Positions 57,325 to 64,000 of a stretch of DNA of 64,000 bases are shown piece by piece. The position numbers and the translations under genes were made by a program. This DNA is from Druceiella hillmani (Eukaryota; Arthropoda; Insecta; Lepidoptera; Hepialidae). A model generated the notes under the pieces. It was not told where the DNA came from. It did no database searches and saw only the letters and a list, made by a program, of their open reading frames with translations. The stretch covers positions 2,746,501-2,810,500 of the forward strand of contig JAYKKI010000133.1 of NCBI GenBank assembly GCA_039881145.1, given 5' to 3'. Numbering within the stretch: the stretch's first letter is position 1; each line of letters starts with the position of its first letter.

Positions 57325-59315
57325 TGATTCATATATCGGTTATCGGTTGAAACTTTTTTTAATTCCAACCTCTTCGAAAAAAAAATTTCTTTTTTCCAGG
57401 AATTATTATCATCTACCAATTCCATTTTATTTATTAATTTTTTTAAGGGTAATATGCTTTTGCTTTTCTTAAAATTTTTACATTTCTTTGCATTTGCCTT
57501 TCAAAATCTGCTAATTAAATTAAAATAAAGCTATGTCAACATAGTTTATAACATATCTATTAATATTGTCTATTATATAGAGCAATTTATCTTATTGTGT
57601 TGATTCGGTGATTTCACTGTAAGATATAATGCTAAAATTTTTTTCTATTGTATTATTTGTATTACTTACAAATAATATTTTTAAAAATTCAAAGGTGTTA
57701 AAATTGTTTGCAAGACATAAAAATTATTTTAAACATGCAGAAGATCCAACAATTCACTGAGAATATTTTAACGTATTATGAGCAAAGTTTAATCAAATGA
57801 AATTAATTTAAATTTCACAAACATTTTATAAAACTTATTTGTATGCCATTTTCTCATTTAGAAGTAAAACGTTAATAATAAGTGGTAGAATTGGAATCAT
57901 CCGCTCTGCAAAGTAACTTAAAGCTCATTACGCACAATCGATTAGCCATTTAGCGATTATGCCTGGCAGATGTGCAATAATGTTTTAATGCAGCATGCAA
58001 TACCGAATGAGAATATTGAAAGTTATGATGGCTACAGAGATTTCCCCTGCTTAATGATGAAAATCTTGTTTATATGGATGTTATCAGATATCGTGCAATG
58101 TAAAGAGTTTATATTTAAGTCAGAGTTAGTAGTATAGTCTTGCCTAATGTTTTCCGAAATTGACTTCCTTATTAGGGTAAAAGTAAATTTTTTAACGATA
58201 TTATAAGTATAAGATGTTCATAGTTATTAACTTTTGTAATTTCTAGGATTTCATACCTCAAAATAAAAAAAACAAAATTCTTAAATGTTCACTTGCTTGT
58301 TCGTCCAGTACGTAATTAAATTTGTGAAACATATCAACTAACTTTTTTTTTGTTTGCAAGGTTTTTACAGAAAAACTTGAAATTTGGTATAAAAACTATA
58401 ATATACTAATGCAAATATGTATGAATAGCTAATATTTAAAAACGTTTTTCTTGTTAAGTTTATAGTTGGAAAACTATATATTCATATTTTTTTAAGTAGT
58501 TTCTAAAGAGTGTTCGAATGGATTAATATTTTTTTTCATAATTTTAGCAGCATATATCTGAAATTGGAGCAAGATATGTTAAAAAATATGATAAAATAAA
58601 TATTATTTTTTCCAAAAATAATGAATCCAAAATTATAAAATTAAATAGGCATTACCAAAAGCTTCCTGAAATCAGTAAGAATATAATTAAGCCTGTAAAA
58701 ACTATTCGGCAATATATTTAGGTTGTAATATATAATGTAGTTTGATTATTTCTTACGAGTTTAGAAAATTGTTCACACCTTTAAATTTTTTAACACACTT
58801 AAATACTTACGAAAGTTTTGTAGTGGGAATGCAATTCGTATTTAATATGTTTTTGAGTATTTATTTTGACATTGTGTATATCACCTAGTATAATTTATGT
58901 TACAACATGGTCTGCACTTCGTAAATATTTGACCAGGAAAGTAGAATACATGTATTGATTGACAAATAAAGGTAGTTTTATTGTTAAATATTACAATACA
59001 GCGTTTTCAGCAAAATTTTTTGTACTTTTTTTAAAAACCTTAAAAAAGGGAAGAAAAGGCAACAAAGGAATCTCTTTGCTATTTACTTTGTGATGAGGAC
59101 TCTATAAAACATCCTACTTTCACGCTATTTGAAAATTATATAGAATTCTGTGTTTATGGACCATAATAAATTATTAAAGAGGGAATTTACTTTCTGGAAT
59201 CAAGAATACGGATTCTCTAGTTGTTGTCTTATTAAATATTAATATATCAAATAATACAGACCGCCACGTACTAAAATTTCACGCGGGTTAAAATACTCAT
59301 TTTAAAAGACCATAT
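57325..59315. other. AT-rich non-coding stretch
   Basis: Nothing recognisable in 2 kb. Confidence 0.5.
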
Positions 59316-59319
59316 CTAC

Positions 59320-59830
59320 TCAATGTTACCCGATTAAACCCATCCTAACCTAATATAATCCAATCACATGTAACGAAACCTAACACGATTTTATCCGACT
59401 ACCTCAACTTAACAAAAATATAATCTAATCTGTCCCAGCTCAGCTAAGCTCATTTAAACCAAACTAATTAAATATACCAAATTTAACTTTACATAACTCG
59501 ACCTTACTTAACCTTATGGAACAAACATAAACTAATTCAACATGTCCCAACTTAATCCATAATAACATAATCTAATATAACTCAACCTAACTGAAGGTGA
59601 TGTAACTAGAATGGGTTATCATTTTCAACTAATCTAATATGATGCAATCTAATTTAAGTTAACCCAATATAACCCTAAGTAACCGAATATATTCCAATAC
59701 AACCCAATGTAACCCAACCTAACTGAACATAGCCCAACTTAGTGCAACTTATTCCGACGTAACTCAATCTAACCTAACCCACCCTAACCGAATATAATTT
59801 TTCCTAACCTCATATGACGCAACTGTCATT
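59320..59830. repeat. Long degenerate CCTAA-type tract
   Basis: About 510 bases in which AACCTAA, AACCCAA, TAATCTAA, TAACTTAA and similar penta- to hexamers follow each other, interrupted by a few non-repeat stretches (for example around 59597-59625). Exact CCTAA units occur repeatedly. It ends 25 bases before foldback element M3. Confidence 0.8.
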
Positions 59831-59912
59831 TCATTATAAAAAAACATCTTTTTTTGACAATTAAATGAAACTACGTGATGTAGTATTATTTCTACATTCT
59901 TTAAGTTCTTTA

Positions 59913-59950
59913 CCACGAACTAGGTTTCCTTATATTACATCTTCAGGTGG
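59913..59950 (-). ncRNA. Hammerhead-ribozyme-like core, M3 left arm
   Basis: Minus strand: CCAC, CTGAAGA, shortened and unpaired helix II, GAAA, CCTAGT, TC, GTGG. Core and helix I are kept; helix II looks non-functional. Confidence 0.4.
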
Positions 59951-59986
59951 GCTATTTGCAAAGATTTTGCTAATAGACTTGACTTG

Positions 59987-60026
59987 CCACCTGAAGATGT
60001 GGTAATACAACGAAACCTAGGTGTGG
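59987..60026 (+). ncRNA. Hammerhead-ribozyme-like core, M3 right arm
   Basis: CCAC, CTGAAGA, helix II GTGGT/ACAAC with mismatch, GAAA, CCTAGG, T, GTGG. One base of the cleavage site (the H of UH) is deleted, so cleavage should be lost. Confidence 0.4.
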
Positions 60027-60124
60027 TAAAGAACATAAAGAAAGTAGAAATAATATTACATCACGTTGTTTCATTTAATTGTCAATAATGAATTTCTACA
60101 AAATTACTGCCAAATATATTCATG

Positions 60125-63100
60125 ATCTTTTTTCAAAAATAATACAGTTCCACCAGAGAAAGTGGCACTTGGAATTGTGGAACAATCCCTATCCTTTCTT
60201 GTCCATGTTCCTGCTCCGAATTCATGTATCACCTTCCTGAATTCAATTCAAAATAACTTTTATCTTAGCTTAAATAACGTTTGCATCACAAAAGTAAAAA
60301 TGCCTTGAAATTTTGAACTCATTGCTTAATTGTTAATAAGGAATTTCAAAATATTTAGGAAATTATTGATAAAATGTACTTAAAATTGTAACCTGTACTT
60401 CATATATTATTTCAGGTCAATTTTTTTTTTGTATAATTTTAGTTGTTTTAAGTAACGCTGGGGTAAACCAGCAAACAACTAATTAAACATCGAACAAATA
60501 AAAATGACCTTAATAAAATATTCGAAAGGGACAGACCGTCAAATTAAACCAAATTCCTCATTTGAATTCTGCAATTCGAATGATGGAAATGATTTATATA
60601 AGTCATTAAAATGGGAAAGAGCCAGTTTAGCACAAAAATATTTTGACAATTCTTCTGATTAGACATGGAAAAACGTACACTGAAAACGATGTATTTCTAG
60701 AAATGTATTGCTTCTCGTGATTATTCATTGAAATAAACATTAATTTGAACAAAAAATACTGACGAGAATTTTCTTCAGTTTATATAGAAATGTTAAGTGA
60801 AAATTTAGTTGACAGTTAAAAATTTCCAAAAATCGGAATAGCGACATAAATTTAAGACAGTAAAATATTTTTTTTAAAACCAATTTTTTTTTCGTAATTT
60901 AATATTTGTGTTAATTTCTATTTTTACCTTTTTTAATTACATTAAGTCATGTTATTTTGTTTTCCTTGTGCTTTTGTATATGTTAAATGTGTATTGATAT
61001 GTGTATGTAAATTTCAAGACGTATTTTGTGAATTTTTTTTTCAAATCAATGATTTTATAATGCGTAATTGCGAAATGCAATATATTTTTTTTGAAACGTC
61101 CTTTTTAATGTATGTCTTTTTTATGTCGTATCAAAATAATTGTCAAAATTTGATTAGTCCTAAACTGTATCTATGCCTCAAAATATGTTTTTAGTGATTT
61201 TCCTGAATATTTAACTACTTCCAAACGTTGTTAAATTAACCGCATGAGCTCGCGTGAGTCATAAAAAATACGGAAAGGAAATAAGTTTGAAAAATGGCGA
61301 TAATGGTTAAACTTTTAGAAAAATCAATATAACTGGTTCAAACTCTCTAACATTAGTTGAAGAAGTAAGGGGTAGCTATTATTTTAATACCGTTGTTCCA
61401 TAAATATTATGACTCCGTGCCACAGAATTTGACGATTTAATGAAAAGATGATTTTAGAAATTGTGTTTAACTTTAAAAATAATGTCATCACTTTGATTTT
61501 TTTATCACAATATTAATAAAAACATATATTTTAAAATTCCTGAACAGCAGGTGCGTGAAGCTGTTTTTTGATGGGAAATCTATATTCCCTAATTCCGGTC
61601 CTATTTATACAACCACTATTGTTTTTTAATAGGATAATATGTACTAGTCTATGAAATAAAAAGAAAACAAAAAACTGTTAGGAAATAAAAAAGTCATATC
61701 ATGAAATGAAAATATGAAAAAAAAATGCTGACAATTTTTTTTAGCTTATTGCCAGTATTGAGAAAAAAAGTCAATGACAAAATTACTGACAACAACAAAT
61801 ATGTACAAGTTCAAAAAAGTTAAATAAAAAAATTAATTAAAAAAAATGAAAGCCAAACACTGAAACAAAATTCTAATAATAATATTATTTTATAAACACA
61901 TACAAAACGTAAACAGATATATGAAACTCCTCCTGTGATTAGAAAAACCCTAAATTTCAAGAGGTGATTTGATATACAACGAAAGTAATTTGCGGAGAAC
62001 CTATTAAAATTATTTAACAATAGAATAAAATGAGCCAGTCGCCTAACTACAGTAAAAAATGTTTTATTAAGTCGCTAGTATATATTAAATATATCGCTCC
62101 ACATTTAATATCGGAATGTTATTGCATGTCATAATCGACACTAATAATATATTCTCATTGGAGAAAAATCGTTATTAAAACTTATTAAATATTGAGAATG
62201 TGAAATAATAAATATGTAAAATAATTAAAGATAGCAAAAATATATCAAAGCAATAAACTTAAACGACCAAGATTACAAACATTACACTTAGTATTGAAAC
62301 TAAAAATTCACACGACTTGAGCAAATGTTATAATCGAATAGCAAATATTCTTGAGATTTAACCAGATCAGAGAGTACGCTCCTTTATTGCGACCAAAGTA
62401 ATTTTGTCTCTTAATGTTTAGTTACGATCAATCGTAAGTCATATTAATGCTGTAATAAGCCAGTTACATTCCAATCGATAATAGGAATGGAATGTAAATG
62501 GCTATGTTGGCATATGCTGAATTTAAGGAACACACTTTACCAAATAATGTTTTATTAAGTATGAAAATTATCTAAAGTATCATACAGTACATTCAACTAA
62601 TATTATTTGCGGAGGTAGCAATATCTTCATTAAAATTAACAAAATATCATGCAAAAGAAAAATACGGAACCCGTGATATTCAAATTACAATTGTGATATT
62701 TTATACACGAAAACACAGATTCACATTAAATGTAGTTTATTGACAGCCTAAATATAATATCTATGCCGATAGAATGACATTTAGTCTGAAAAATTAAGTG
62801 GTCGTTTCATAATCGGCGTTTATTTCAAAGCAAAACATACCCACTGGGGTTCAAGGCACATGATTCCTAAATATCATTAATTATGCAATGGTGATTCAAG
62901 TTAAAGAGATGAATTCATTACCACTTGAAAACCAATGTGATTGTACACTGATTCCGTTAAAGTTTCAGTTTTGACATTTTTCTTTAGTCAAAAACATTCC
63001 ATCAAATTACATAAAAATAGAACAACCTCTTAGCTAAAAAATGGATAACTCTAAGATATATTTGATAAACAGTTATAATTTACCTGTTATATAGTAATAC

Positions 63101-64000
63101 GTATCACGAACAAAATTTGTCACTGAACAATAAACATGCAGGCTGGGACTATTTGAACTATTTCTTAGAAAATAATATTAAGCTCTATTACCATTAGAAT
63201 GATCGTACCATTTAGAATGATCGATAAATCAGAAAAAAGGAAAATTTTCCATGCAACAATCATATAAGCAGTTATAAGGAGAAAAATAAGAGATTTAAAC
63301 GTTTTAAAATAAAGCAAGGATCTAATAGCTAAGAAGCAGAACCTAAAAAGGAATGGCACCAGAAAAAAATTAAATGAAAATACTTTCCTTAATAAAGGTA
63401 GGAAACTAATATAATAGAATTAGAAAATGAAAAAGATCTAAATATTGCAAAACACCAATTCCTGAAAAAAATTTGGTGCATATAATAGAATTTAATATTT
63501 TCTTTAAAAAGTTATGAAATATTTAAACGATCAAAAGCTAATTGAATCTATCAAAAATCTTTAGCCGCAAAAAATAAAAAAATATGTGAGCAAATTAAGA
63601 AATCTAGTGCATTATAAAATTAAAGCTCTTCAGTTAAAAAACCTTCTCATATCTCTTAAATTGATTATAACTTTACTCAAGGAGATGAAAGAGAAGGGTT
63701 CTTAATTAGAAATAAAAAAATCACGATCTTTGGAATTGTTTATATCAGTATAATAAAGCCAAATCACTTTAAACTATTAATAGGTTTAAATAAAATTTTA
63801 ATTTTGTAGTAAATAACCTGTCAAACACGAGTAAATTTTGTACTACAAGGTTTCCGAACACATTAAAGCATTTAAAAACATTGAAATATATATAATATTT
63901 ATATTAAATTATTTGCAAAATTTTAATTTATTCGAACATAAATACGTAAAGTACGAAATATCTAGTAGTTCCCATATCTTTCGCAGATATTCGTTTCGAA
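60125..64000. other. AT-rich non-coding stretch
   Basis: No gene or mobile element recognised in 3.9 kb. A hairpin with 14-base arms (GCCAGTTACATTCC at 62459-62472 and 62489-62502, one mismatch) is the only clear structure. Frames at 60949-61194, 61820-62020 and 63165-63359 are low-complexity (Phe, Cys, Leu) and unassigned. Confidence 0.5.

Larger units (their letters stand above)
59854..60122. mobile_element. Foldback element M3 with two hammerhead-like cores
   Basis: Arms of about 100 bases (ACAATTAAATGAAACTACGT, AGTTCTTTACCACGAACTAG, and their inverse) around a spacer, followed by the conserved tail TACAAAATTACTGCCAAATA. Directly downstream of the CCTAA-type tract. Confidence 0.92.

Noticed and set aside
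60949..61194. Cys-rich 81-codon frame
   Set aside because: Cys and Phe come from TGT/TTT-rich text. Spacing of the Cys is irregular and no family is recognised.
1..64000. CRISPR arrays, bacterial operons, ribosome binding sites
   Set aside because: The sequence is eukaryotic in character. The only regularly spaced repeat (69-bp array) lacks unique spacers.

Overview
The window is about 64 kb of very AT-rich eukaryotic DNA, most likely from an arthropod and probably an insect. Reasons: long (TA)n microsatellites, frequent CCTAA-type pentamers (the complement of the insect TTAGG telomere unit), and relics of piggyBac, mariner, Helitron, ISL2EU/Harbinger-like, P/THAP-like and RTE-like elements. 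I found no intact cellular gene, no rRNA and no convincing functional tRNA. Nearly every open frame above 60 codons is chance or a translation of a TA repeat. This is an intergenic (or very large intronic) repeat landscape. Element families were recognised from memory of their motifs, without database searches.

Layout. 1-16.7 kb: quiet AT-rich DNA with five decayed transposons: a P/THAP-type transposase tail (4.3 kb, -), an ISL2EU/Harbinger-like transposase (6.0-6.9 kb, +) followed by a 69-bp tandem array (7.0-7.4 kb), an RTE-like LINE tail (10.9-11.2 kb, -), a piggyBac N-terminal remnant (12.3-12.7 kb, -) and a Helitron with an internally deleted helicase (14.9-16.6 kb, +). 16.7-19.3 kb: a 2.4-kb inverted repeat (about 1-kb arms) bounded by TA microsatellites, carrying remnants of an uncharacterised Cys-motif protein. 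19.3-21.1 kb: partial copy of a compound repeat, A-C-B. 21.6-30.6 kb: a hammerhead-bearing foldback element, a tRNA-derived SINE-like head, a degenerate CCTAA tract, a mariner with a TA expansion in its frame, and simple repeats.

31.9-54.96 kb is the most structured part. The modules A, C and B occur in the same order at 33.0-36.7 kb (+) and 54.96-48.8 kb (-), and A then B (C replaced) at 37.5-41.6 kb (+). This implies one roughly 3.7-4 kb element or segment duplicated several times. The minus-strand copy was later split by a block holding two truncated mariners and by hammerhead foldback elements. A longer piggyBac pseudogene with a recognisable 5' end lies at 41.8-44 kb.

54.96-64 kb is quiet except for an AC/TA microsatellite, a 0.5-kb degenerate CCTAA tract (59.3-59.8 kb) and a third full foldback element directly beside it.

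Main discovery: three foldback elements and two half-copies contain eight hammerhead-ribozyme-like cores. In the full copies one core lies on each strand, in opposite arms. Helix III is minimal and contains the self-complementary CCTAGG, which suggests Penelope-like retroelement ends and dimeric (double) hammerheads. The second discovery is the colinear A-C-B duplication.
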